This document shows, piece by piece, positions 56,389 to 63,155 of a DNA stretch of 64,000 nt. Source of the DNA: Mycolicibacterium doricum (GTDB lineage Bacteria; Actinomycetota; Actinomycetes; Mycobacteriales; Mycobacteriaceae); the NCBI RefSeq assembly GCF_010728155.1, contig NZ_AP022605.1, positions 744,001 through 808,000 of the forward strand. Reading direction: 5' to 3'. Within the stretch, counting starts at the first letter, position 1. Each line of letters begins with the position of its first letter. A model generated the notes under the pieces. That model was not told the origin of the DNA and ran no database searches. It was given only the letters and a program-made list of their open reading frames with translations. Both the position numbers and the translations under genes were made by a program.

Positions 56389-56906
56389 CGTGTTCCCCAA
56401 TTGTATTGTTGCTTGACCAGCTTCAGATATAGCAACGTCTCCGTGGACACCACTCCAGGGAGCGGGCGGATTCTCGTGTTCAGCAGGTCGAGAAGGTCGT
56501 CGTCGTCCTCGCAGACCACTTCGACGATGGCGTCGAAGGAGCCGGCGGTGAGCACCACGTAGTCGACGGACGGGATGGCCGCCAGCTTCTCGGCGATCTT
56601 CGTCGTGTCGCCGGTGCAGCGGATGCCGATCATCGCCTGCCGGGCAAACCCGAGTTGCATCGGATCGGTCACCGCGACGATCTGCATGACCCCGGCGTCG
56701 ACCAGGCGCTGGACGCGCTGGCGTACCGCGGCCTCCGACAGGCCGACCGCCTTGCCGATCCCCGCGTACGATCGCCGGCCGTCCTGCTGCAGCTTCTCGA
56801 TGATCGCCTTGGAGAGCTCGTCGAGTTGGAAGTACGCGCCTGGGCGGGACCGGCTCACGCGCAGCGACACCGGTTGGCTGTTCTGCTCTCCGTCGGCGTT
56901 GGCCAT
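56385..56906 (-). CDS. Lrp/AsnC-family transcriptional regulator
   Basis: 173 residues from ATG 56906 (ATG 56915 would add three). The AsnC-type HTH is LDELSKAIIEKLQQDGRRSY, then IGKAVGLSEAAVRQRVQRLV; the ligand-binding RAM domain is MQIVAVTDPMQLGFARQAMI, then AGSFDAIVEVVCEDDDDLLD. It probably controlled the aminotransferase gene, whose start overlaps its stop. That partner is now broken while the regulator is intact, so it may have other targets or be awaiting loss. The upstream region to 57187 contains no gene. Confidence 0.88.
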   Translation of the reverse strand: MANADGEQNSQPVSLRVSRSRPGAYFQLDELSKAIIEKLQQDGRRSYAGIGKAVGLSEAAVRQRVQRLVDAGVMQIVAVTDPMQLGFARQAMIGIRCTGDTTKIAEKLAAIPSVDYVVLTAGSFDAIVEVVCEDDDDLLDLLNTRIRPLPGVVSTETLLYLKLVKQQYNWGTR

Positions 56907-57187
56907 ACGTGGCATTCTGCACGGAATTCGTCGCCTGCGGCAACCAGATCTATGCAATCGTTCGTTCAGAACGGTGACGGTATGCGGGATGCGTAGCAGA
57001 GGTGATGTGGGTCCGATCGCGTTGAACCCCATATCGCCGCCGTCGCCGACAAGGGAGTGGCACCGCACGTTTTCACGAAGCGGTAGTCAGCAGTCGAGGT
57101 GACGATCCGGTGAGCGACGATAAGCTATAGACGAGTCAATATCGAGTCGGGGCGATCCGGGTCTTCCACGCAGACAAGGAGTCGCAC

Positions 57188-57580
57188 ATGACAGTGAAGA
57201 GAGTCGTCGCGGGAGGCGTCGTCGCAGGCGCCCTGACCGCGGCGGCATTGGGTGCCGGGGTGGCTCCGGTCGGCGCAGACCCGGGCTGGAAGCCCGACAA
57301 GGACCGCCACGACCAGTGGGTGGACCGGGGATGGAACGACCACGACCGCGGCTGGCGTGGCGACGACCGGGACTGGGACAAATGGTGGCGTGACAACAAG
57401 TGGCGCAACGACGATCGGCCCCCGTGGGGCGGGGGACCGCCTCCGCCGTTGCACTGGCGCGGCCATCCGCCGGAGTTCATCGACTACTGGGGCTACCGAG
57501 TCAGCCCGATCTGGGATCCGGGCTTCCGGTCCTGGGGATTCTGGATGTTCGGGGTGTTCGTCCCGGTAGTCGTCATCTAA
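57188..57580 (+). CDS. Small secreted Trp/Asp/Arg-rich protein
   Basis: 130 residues. A signal peptide of about 30 residues (VVAGGVVAGALTAAALGAGV, cleaved near VGADP) leads to a mature chain rich in W, D, R and P (WNDHDRGWRGDDRDWDKWW). It ends with a hydrophobic tail FWMFGVFVPVVVI, which may anchor it or interact with membrane. No family function is known; similar short secreted proteins occur in many mycobacteria. A hairpin terminator follows at 57601-57629, so it is a single-gene unit. Confidence 0.75.
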   Translation: MTVKRVVAGGVVAGALTAAALGAGVAPVGADPGWKPDKDRHDQWVDRGWNDHDRGWRGDDRDWDKWWRDNKWRNDDRPPWGGGPPPPLHWRGHPPEFIDYWGYRVSPIWDPGFRSWGFWMFGVFVPVVVI

Positions 57581-57600
57581 AGCACCAACCGACCCTGCAG

Positions 57601-57629
57601 TCGCCCTCTTCCCGCGGGGCAGAGGGCGA
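57601..57629 (+). terminator. Hairpin terminator after the secreted protein gene
   Basis: TCGCCCTCT (57601-57609) and AGAGGGCGA (57621-57629) form a perfect 9-bp stem around an 11-base loop, followed by TTCTGTCTCT, a moderately T-rich tail. It lies 20 bases after the stop codon. Confidence 0.75.
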
Positions 57630-57688
57630 TTCTGTCTCTGATGGCAGAAGGGTTGAGTGCCGGGGCCATCGACGGGTAATGAAGGGGG

Positions 57689-58855
57689 GTGCAGGAGCGG
57701 ACGAGTACGGACCCCAATCGCGGGGCGGTCTACGGTGCCCATCTTCGGGCCGGTGCGGTGGTGGCGGTGCAGTTCATCGCGGTCGCCGCCGCGCTGTGGG
57801 TGCTGGCATGGGTGGTGGGCAGGGCATGGGTGATTCTGCTCCCGGTGCTGCTGGCGCTGATCGTGTGCACGGTGCTGTGGCCACCGGTGCGCTGGCTGCG
57901 CGGAAAGGGGCTGCCTGCGGCGGCGGCCGTCCTGCTGACGCTGGTCCTCGCTGTCATGGTGCTGAGCGGTGTGGTCGCCGCGGTGGCGCCGGCGATCGTC
58001 GAGCAGTCCACCGAGCTGGCACAGCAGGCCACCGCCGGTGTCGTTCAGGTACGCGACTGGCTCGGCGGTCCGCCGCTGAACATCAGTGAGGCGCAACTCG
58101 ATTCGGCGGTCGACGCGATCACCGATCGGTTGAACCAGAGCAGCGCACAGATCGCGTCGGGGGTTTTCACCGGTGTGGGCGCCGCGACGTCCACGCTGGT
58201 CACCGCGTTCACCGCCGTCGTGGTCACCTTCTTCCTGCTCAAGGACGGGCCGCGGTTCATTCCGTGGCTGCGCCGTACCGTCGGGGAACCGGCGGCACCG
58301 CATGTCGCCGAGGTCCTCGAGCGTGTCTGGTCGACCCTCGGCGGTTTCATCCGCACGCAGGCGCTGGTCAGCCTGGTCGACGCGGTGCTCATCGGAGCCG
58401 GTCTGGTCATCCTCGGCATACCGCTTGCGTACGCCCTCGCGATCATCACTTTCATCGGCGGGTTCGTGCCGTTCGTCGGCGCGTTCGTCGCCGGTGGGCT
58501 GGCCGTACTGGTCGCGCTGGTGTCGAACGGTCCGGTGGACGCGCTGATCGTGCTGGGGATCATTCTCGCGGTACAGCAGCTGGAAGGCAACGTGCTGCAG
58601 CCGTGGCTGCAGTCCAAGGCGATGAAGCTGCACGCGGTGATCGTCCTGCTGGCCGTGACACTGGGCGGCTCGACCTTCGGTGTCGTCGGCGCGTTCCTGG
58701 CGGTCCCGGTGGCGGCCGCGGCGGCGGTGATCATCCGCTACTACGACGAGCAGGTGGGTGAGCGGACCGGTGAGAACCCACCTCCCGAAGGGCCCGAGGA
58801 CGCCCCGGACACCAGCATCGACGCGAGCGGCGACGTCCGCAAGAGCGAGGCGTAG
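57689..58855 (+). CDS. AI-2E family transporter (PF01594-like) membrane protein
   Basis: 388 residues from GTG 57689. About eight transmembrane segments, beginning VVAVQFIAVAAALWVLAWVV. The diagnostic region is FTAVVVTFFLLKDGPRFIPW and VSLVDAVLIGAGLVILGIPL, then VPFVGAFVAGGLAVLVALV with the EGNVLQPWLQSKAMKLHAV segment. The family exports various small molecules and some members exchange Na+ or Li+; autoinducer transport is not implied. The last ~40 residues are acidic and soluble. It converges on sdhB with a 5-base gap. Confidence 0.87.
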   Translation: MQERTSTDPNRGAVYGAHLRAGAVVAVQFIAVAAALWVLAWVVGRAWVILLPVLLALIVCTVLWPPVRWLRGKGLPAAAAVLLTLVLAVMVLSGVVAAVAPAIVEQSTELAQQATAGVVQVRDWLGGPPLNISEAQLDSAVDAITDRLNQSSAQIASGVFTGVGAATSTLVTAFTAVVVTFFLLKDGPRFIPWLRRTVGEPAAPHVAEVLERVWSTLGGFIRTQALVSLVDAVLIGAGLVILGIPLAYALAIITFIGGFVPFVGAFVAGGLAVLVALVSNGPVDALIVLGIILAVQQLEGNVLQPWLQSKAMKLHAVIVLLAVTLGGSTFGVVGAFLAVPVAAAAAVIIRYYDEQVGERTGENPPPEGPEDAPDTSIDASGDVRKSEA

Positions 58856-58860
58856 CGGTC

Positions 58861-59649
58861 CTAACGCGCGAACATCAGCGCGCGCTTGACCTCCTGGATC
58901 GCCTGGGTGATCTGGATGCCACGCGGGCAGGCCTCGGTACAGTTGAAGGTCGTGCGGCAGCGCCACACCCCGTCGGCGTCATTGAGGATGTCGAGGCGCT
59001 CGGCCGCACCCTCGTCACGGCTGTCGAAGATGAACCGGTGGGCGTTGACGATTGCGGCCGGGCCGACATACGAACCCTCGGTCCAGTAGATCGGGCAGCT
59101 GGTGGTGCACGCCGCGCACAGGATGCACTTGGTGGTGTCGTCGTAACGCGCGCGGTCGACCTGGCTCTGAATGCGTTCCTTGGTCGGTGGGTTACCGCTG
59201 GTCATCAGGTACGGCTTCACTGCGCGGTAGGCGTCGAAGAACGGCTCCATGTCGACAACGAGGTCCTTCTCCACGGGTAGGCCGCGGATCGGCTCAATCG
59301 TGATGGTCAGCTGCTTCGTCGGATTCTTCGGCAGCATGTCGCGCATCAGCACCTTGCAGGCCAGCCGGTTGACCCCGTTGATCCGCATCGCGTCGGACCC
59401 GCACACGCCGTGCGCGCACGACCGGCGGAACGTCAGCGTGCCGTCGAGGTACCACTTCACGTAGTGGAGCAGGTTGAGCAGCCGGTCGGTGGGCAGACAC
59501 GGAACCCGGAAGCTCTGGAAGCCGCCTGAATCCGAGTACGCGTCAGGATCCTCCGGGTTGAACCGAGCGATCTTGAGTGTCACCATCACCGCGCCCTGGG
59601 GCACCGGCGGTGTGGTGGCTTCGTCCTGGGTGATTGCTGGTGCGCTCAT
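58861..59649 (-). CDS. sdhB: Succinate dehydrogenase iron-sulfur subunit
   Basis: 262 residues from ATG 59649, as in M. tuberculosis SdhB (Rv3319). The [2Fe-2S] ligands are in SCAHGVCGSDAMRINGVNRL; the [4Fe-4S] ligands are in KCILCAACTTSCPIYW; the [3Fe-4S] ligands are in NCTEACPRGIQITQA. It passes electrons from FAD in SdhA to the quinone site. The start is preceded by a run of near-identical repeats (59650-59740) that carry further ATG-AGC starts; the true start is identified by homology and by GAGG four bases upstream. Its ATG overlaps the stop of an upstream micro-ORF (ATGA). Confidence 0.95.
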   Translation of the reverse strand: MSAPAITQDEATTPPVPQGAVMVTLKIARFNPEDPDAYSDSGGFQSFRVPCLPTDRLLNLLHYVKWYLDGTLTFRRSCAHGVCGSDAMRINGVNRLACKVLMRDMLPKNPTKQLTITIEPIRGLPVEKDLVVDMEPFFDAYRAVKPYLMTSGNPPTKERIQSQVDRARYDDTTKCILCAACTTSCPIYWTEGSYVGPAAIVNAHRFIFDSRDEGAAERLDILNDADGVWRCRTTFNCTEACPRGIQITQAIQEVKRALMFAR

Positions 59650-59738
59650 CGGCCCTCGCTCTTCGCGCAAGCGCTCATCGGGTCCTCGCTCTTCACGCAA
59701 GCGCTCATCGGGTCCTCGCTCTTCGCGCAAGCGCTCAT
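59646..59738 (-). CDS. Repeat-encoded micro-ORF coupled to sdhB
   Basis: ATG 59738 lies two bases after the sdhA stop. The frame encodes three decapeptides, MSACAKSEDP, MSACVKSEDP and MSACAKSEGR, and stops at TGA 59648-59646, which overlaps the sdhB ATG at 59649 by ATGA. Each repeat has a GAGG four or five bases before the next ATG, so each unit is itself a translation initiation module. The N-terminus (Met-Ser-Ala) copies that of SdhB. It is read here as a coupling linker between sdhA and sdhB; a stable product is not implied. Confidence 0.5.
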   Translation of the reverse strand: MSACAKSEDPMSACVKSEDPMSACAKSEGR

Positions 59739-59740
59739 CG
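59650..59740. repeat. Three ~30-bp tandem repeats between sdhA and sdhB
   Basis: On the sdh strand the units begin at ATG 59738, 59708 and 59678; the first two are 30 bp, the last is 29 bp. They differ by one transition and a one-base loss at the sdhB end. The 29-bp last unit is what puts the TGA against the sdhB ATG. Motif per unit: ATGAGCGCTTGCGCGAAGAG followed by CGAGG. Confidence 0.9.
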
Positions 59741-61534
59741 TCAGTACTTCCGTTCCATCGGCTCGTAGCGGGTCTGCACCACGGGCTTGTAGTCCAGGCG
59801 GATGTCGGAGAGCAGGTCGGTGGCTCGGTTTGTCCCCCCGGTCGCTTCGCTCGCACCTCCTGGAACCTTGTAGGCCATGGTGTGGCGCATGTAGTTGGTG
59901 TCGTCGCGGTTGGGGTAGTCCTCGCGGGCGTGGCCGCCGCGGGACTCCTTGCGGTTGAGCGCACCGACGACGGTGACCTCGGCCAGCTCCAGCAGGAAGC
60001 CCAGCTCGATGGCCTCAAGCAGGTCGCTGTTGTAGCGTTTCCCCTTGTCTTGCACGATGATTCGCGAGTACCGCTCCTTGAGGGCGTGGATGTCGGTCAA
60101 CGCCTGCTTGAGCGTCTCCTCGGTCCGGAACACCGCTGCGTTGTTGTCCATCGACTGCTGCAGCGCACCGCGGATGTCGGCGACGCGCTCGTTGCCGTGC
60201 TCGGAGAGGATGTCGCCGACCCAGTTGACCACCATCTCGGCGGGCCGCTCCGGCATGTCGACGAAGTCGTGGCCGAGCGCGTAATTCGCCGCGGCGATAC
60301 CGGCGCGGCGGCCGAACACGTTGATGTCGAGCAGCGAGTTGGTGCCCAGCCGGTTGGCGCCGTGCACCGACACGCAAGCGCACTCGCCTGCGGCGTAGAG
60401 GCCCGGCACGATCGTGGTGTTGTCGCGCAGCACCTGCCCGTGGACGGTGGTCGGGATGCCACCCATGACGTAGTGGCACGTCGGGTAGACCGGCACGAGT
60501 TCCTTGACCGGGTCGACTCCGAGATAGGTGCGGGCGAACTCGGTGATGTCGGGCAGTTTCGCCTCGAGCACGTCCTCGCCGAGGTGGCGCACGTCGATGT
60601 AGACGTAGTCCTTGTTCGGCCCGGCGCCGCGGCCCTCGAGCACCTCGAGCACCATCGAGCGGGCGACGATGTCGCGCGGCGCGAGGTCGACGATCGTCGG
60701 GGCGTAGCGCTCCATGAACCGTTCGCCGTCGCCGTTGAGCAGGCGGCCCCCCTCGCCGCGCACGGCCTCGGAGATGAGGATGCCGAGGCCGGCCAGGCCC
60801 GTCGGGTGGAACTGGTGGAACTCCATGTCCTCCAGCGGCAGACCCTTGCGGAAGACGATGCCCAGTCCGTCACCGGTCAGCGTGTGGGCGTTGGACGTGG
60901 TCTTGTACATCCGGCCCGAACCACCGGTCGCGAACACGACCGCCTTGGCGTGGAACACGTGGATGTCGCCGGTCGCCAGCTCGTAGGCGATCACACCGGT
61001 GGCCACGGGGCCACCGGGGGTCTCGGTCAGCGAGATGTCCAGGGCGTAGAACTCGTTGAAGAACTCGACGTCGTGCTTGACGCAGTTCTGGTACAGCGTC
61101 TGCAAGATCATGTGGCCGGTGCGGTCGGCGGCGTAGCATGCCCGGCGCACCGGGGCCTTGCCGTGGTCGCGGGTGTGCCCGCCGAAGCGGCGTTGATCGA
61201 TGCGCCCCTCGGGGGTGCGGTTGAACGGCATCCCCATCTTCTCCAGGTCGAGCACCGCGTCGATGGCTTCCTTGCACATGACCTCGACGGCGTCCTGGTC
61301 GGCGAGGTAGTCGCCGCCCTTGACGGTGTCGAAGGTGTGCCACTCCCAGTTGTCCTCTTCGACGTTGGCCAGCGCGGCGCACATGCCGCCCTGGGCCGCG
61401 CCGGTGTGGCTGCGGGTCGGGTAGAGCTTGGTCAGCACTGCGGTGCGGGCGCGGGGTCCTGCCTCGACCGCGGCGCGCATACCCGCGCCTCCGGCCCCGA
61501 CGATGACCACGTCGTAGCGATGTTCGATCAACAT
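59741..61534 (-). CDS. sdhA: Succinate dehydrogenase flavoprotein subunit
   Basis: 597 residues, slightly longer than M. tuberculosis SdhA (590). The FAD site is DVVIVGAGGAGMRAAVEAG; the covalent-flavin His is in YPTRSHTGAAQGGMCAAL; substrate residues are in SEAVRGEGGRLLNGDGERFM. It oxidises succinate to fumarate in the TCA cycle. An extra segment, VPGGASEATGGTNRATD, sits between the conserved HTMAYK and DLLSDIRLDYKPVV near residue ~560; related proteins have only a few residues here. It is GC-rich and resembles the sdhC-sdhD linker. The stop is two bases before the sdhB micro-ORF. Confidence 0.95.
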   Translation of the reverse strand: MLIEHRYDVVIVGAGGAGMRAAVEAGPRARTAVLTKLYPTRSHTGAAQGGMCAALANVEEDNWEWHTFDTVKGGDYLADQDAVEVMCKEAIDAVLDLEKMGMPFNRTPEGRIDQRRFGGHTRDHGKAPVRRACYAADRTGHMILQTLYQNCVKHDVEFFNEFYALDISLTETPGGPVATGVIAYELATGDIHVFHAKAVVFATGGSGRMYKTTSNAHTLTGDGLGIVFRKGLPLEDMEFHQFHPTGLAGLGILISEAVRGEGGRLLNGDGERFMERYAPTIVDLAPRDIVARSMVLEVLEGRGAGPNKDYVYIDVRHLGEDVLEAKLPDITEFARTYLGVDPVKELVPVYPTCHYVMGGIPTTVHGQVLRDNTTIVPGLYAAGECACVSVHGANRLGTNSLLDINVFGRRAGIAAANYALGHDFVDMPERPAEMVVNWVGDILSEHGNERVADIRGALQQSMDNNAAVFRTEETLKQALTDIHALKERYSRIIVQDKGKRYNSDLLEAIELGFLLELAEVTVVGALNRKESRGGHAREDYPNRDDTNYMRHTMAYKVPGGASEATGGTNRATDLLSDIRLDYKPVVQTRYEPMERKY

Positions 61535-61547
61535 GTGAGCCGAGTCC

Positions 61548-62024
61548 TTAGGAGATGTTCGGGTCGAACGTCAACAGCACGTAGGTGCCGAGGACGAGGA
61601 TGAAGATCATCGACAGCGCCAGCAGCGAGTTCAGCCAGAACCGTGTGGAGTCCTTGCGGGCGTAGTCGGCGATGATCACGCGCAGGCCGTTGCCGCCGTG
61701 GAGCTGGGCCAGCCACAGCAGCAGCAGGTCCCACGTCTGCCAGAACGGCGAGGACCACCGCTGCGCGACGTAGTTGAAGTCGATGCGGTACACACCGTCT
61801 TCCCACATCAGCATGACGAACAGGTGGCCCAGCGCCAGGAACACCAAGACCAGCCCGGAGAACCGCATGAACAGCCATGTGTACTTCTCGAAGTTCGGCA
61901 TACCGGTGGCGCGTTTGGGTGCGCGCGGGTTGTCCAGGCTGGGGGGCCGGTCGTGGCTGCGCTGCAGTACCGGCGCAGGTCCGCCGCGGTCACCGATGTG
62001 GTCGTACGGGTTCTCCGCGATCAC
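61548..62024 (-). CDS. sdhD: Succinate dehydrogenase membrane anchor subunit SdhD
   Basis: 158 residues from GTG 62024; a later ATG at NFEKYTWLF would give a shorter protein, closer to M. tuberculosis SdhD (144). Three transmembrane helices (FMRFSGLVLVFLALGHLFVM with a heme-type His, WDLLLLWLAQLHGGNGLRVI, LLALSMIFILVLGTYVLL). With SdhC it forms the quinone-binding anchor. The GTG overlaps the stop of a 16-codon linker ORF (GTGA), so its translation depends on ribosomes coming from sdhC. It is followed 13 bases later by sdhA. Confidence 0.92.
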   Translation of the reverse strand: MIAENPYDHIGDRGGPAPVLQRSHDRPPSLDNPRAPKRATGMPNFEKYTWLFMRFSGLVLVFLALGHLFVMLMWEDGVYRIDFNYVAQRWSSPFWQTWDLLLLWLAQLHGGNGLRVIIADYARKDSTRFWLNSLLALSMIFILVLGTYVLLTFDPNIS

Positions 62025-62071
62025 TTCAACGCTCCCCCGGTCGCTGCGCTCCTGCCCTCGGGGGTGCTCAT
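62021..62071 (-). CDS. 16-codon linker micro-ORF between sdhC and sdhD
   Basis: ATG 62071 overlaps the sdhC stop by ATGA, and its own TGA (62023-62021) overlaps the sdhD GTG by GTGA. The peptide is MSTPEGRSAATGGALK. Without it the ribosome leaving sdhC would be 43 bases from the sdhD start. Its text resembles the sdhA insertion (GGASEATGG versus GRSAATGGA), so both may come from the same short repeat. Double coupling by four-base overlaps is visible directly in the sequence; function is inferred. Confidence 0.55.
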   Translation of the reverse strand: MSTPEGRSAATGGALK

Positions 62072-62496
62072 AGGAAACGCTCCGCCATGTGCATGCCGAT
62101 CACGCCCAGCGACGCGATCATGACTGTGATGAACACGCCCGCCACGACCCACAGCATCTGCCGCTGGTAGCGCGCGCCCTTGGACCAGAAGTCGATCAGG
62201 ATGACGCGGATGCCGTTGAGTGCGTGGTAGAGCACCGCGGCGACCAGGCCGATCTCCATCAGGCCGATGATCGGCGTCTTGTACGTCTCGATGACGGCGT
62301 TGTAGGCATCGGGGCTGACCCGCACCAGCGCCGTGTCGACGACGTGGACGAACAGGAAGAAGAAGATGGTCGCACCGGAGATACGGTGCAGCACCCAGGA
62401 CCACATCCCTGGGTCGCCGCGGTAGAGGGTGCGGCGGCGGGGTGGTTTGGATCGTGGCGACGGAACGTCGGTATCCGCCGTTGTCGCAGTACTCAT
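62068..62496 (-). CDS. sdhC: Succinate dehydrogenase cytochrome b556 subunit SdhC
   Basis: 142 residues. Three transmembrane helices: VLHRISGATIFFFLFVHVVD with the conserved HRxSG quinone/heme motif, IIGLMEIGLVAAVLYHALNG with heme-ligand His, and QMLWVVAGVFITVMIASLGV. The first ~25 residues are basic and Pro-rich (SPRSKPPRRRTLYRGDPG). It is the first gene of the sdhCDAB operon, as in M. tuberculosis (Rv3316-Rv3319). It is divergent from cdd across a ~230-base spacer that must hold both promoters. Confidence 0.93.
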   Translation of the reverse strand: MSTATTADTDVPSPRSKPPRRRTLYRGDPGMWSWVLHRISGATIFFFLFVHVVDTALVRVSPDAYNAVIETYKTPIIGLMEIGLVAAVLYHALNGIRVILIDFWSKGARYQRQMLWVVAGVFITVMIASLGVIGMHMAERFL

Positions 62497-62726
62497 CGGT
62501 CCTCCAACGCCATCGATGGACGCTTGGGGCGGGTACGAGAACCTCTGCTGGCCTGAACCACTGCCCCAAACCTCGGGGCGACTCTAATCCCCTTTGTACT
62601 GCCGAACGAACTAGCGTGTTGCCATACGCCCCGCTCAGAGGACTGAAGTTGGGGCGCCTATCCGTTGCGCGGGGTCGTCCGGCGTCGTCTTCGGAATCCA
62701 TTCAGAGGCAGGGTGAAGGAGTGGAC

Positions 62727-63155
62727 ATGTCTTCCGGAATCAACTGGGAAGCGTTGCGCCGCAAGGCCGTTAACGCCGCATCGCAGGCGTATGCGCCCTA
62801 CTCGGGCTTCCCGGTCGGGGCGGCCGCGCTGGTCGACGATGACCGGATGATCACCGGAAGCAATGTGGAAAATGTCTCATATGGCCTGGGTCTCTGTGCC
62901 GAGTGCAGTGTGGTCTGCGCCCTGTTCTCCAGCGGCGGCGGACGGCTCGTCGCGCTGTCCTGTGTGGGACGCGACGCGGAGGTCCTGATGCCGTGTGGGA
63001 GGTGCCGCCAGGTGTTGCTTGAACACGGCGGACCCGGATTGCTCATCGACCATCCGCTCGGCCCGCGACCGCTGGGCGAGCTGCTGCCCGACGCGTTCGG
63101 ACCCGACGACCTGGCGCGGACTCACCGGTCACCGGCCACCGAGGAGAAGCCATGA
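62727..63155 (+). CDS. cdd: Cytidine deaminase
   Basis: 142 residues from ATG 62727, which has AAGGAG five bases upstream (GTG 62721 is also in frame). Zinc ligands are in CAECSVVCAL, with the catalytic Glu, and PCGRCRQVLLEHGG. The substrate loop is YAPYSGFPVGAAALV and NVENVSYGLGLCAE. It deaminates cytidine and deoxycytidine to uridine forms. M. tuberculosis cdd (Rv3315c) is likewise divergent from sdhC and followed by deoA. The stop overlaps the deoA start (ATGA), so the two salvage enzymes are co-translated. The C-terminal ~20 residues are unconserved. Confidence 0.94.
   Translation: MSSGINWEALRRKAVNAASQAYAPYSGFPVGAAALVDDDRMITGSNVENVSYGLGLCAECSVVCALFSSGGGRLVALSCVGRDAEVLMPCGRCRQVLLEHGGPGLLIDHPLGPRPLGELLPDAFGPDDLARTHRSPATEEKP

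Noticed and set aside
57125..58966. 613-codon minus-strand frame opposite the AI-2E transporter
   Set aside because: Its text is Arg/His/Asp-rich without motifs; the plus-strand transporter is convincing.
59474..61603. 709-codon plus-strand frame opposite sdhA
   Set aside because: Antisense shadow of the sdhA coding region and the repeats.
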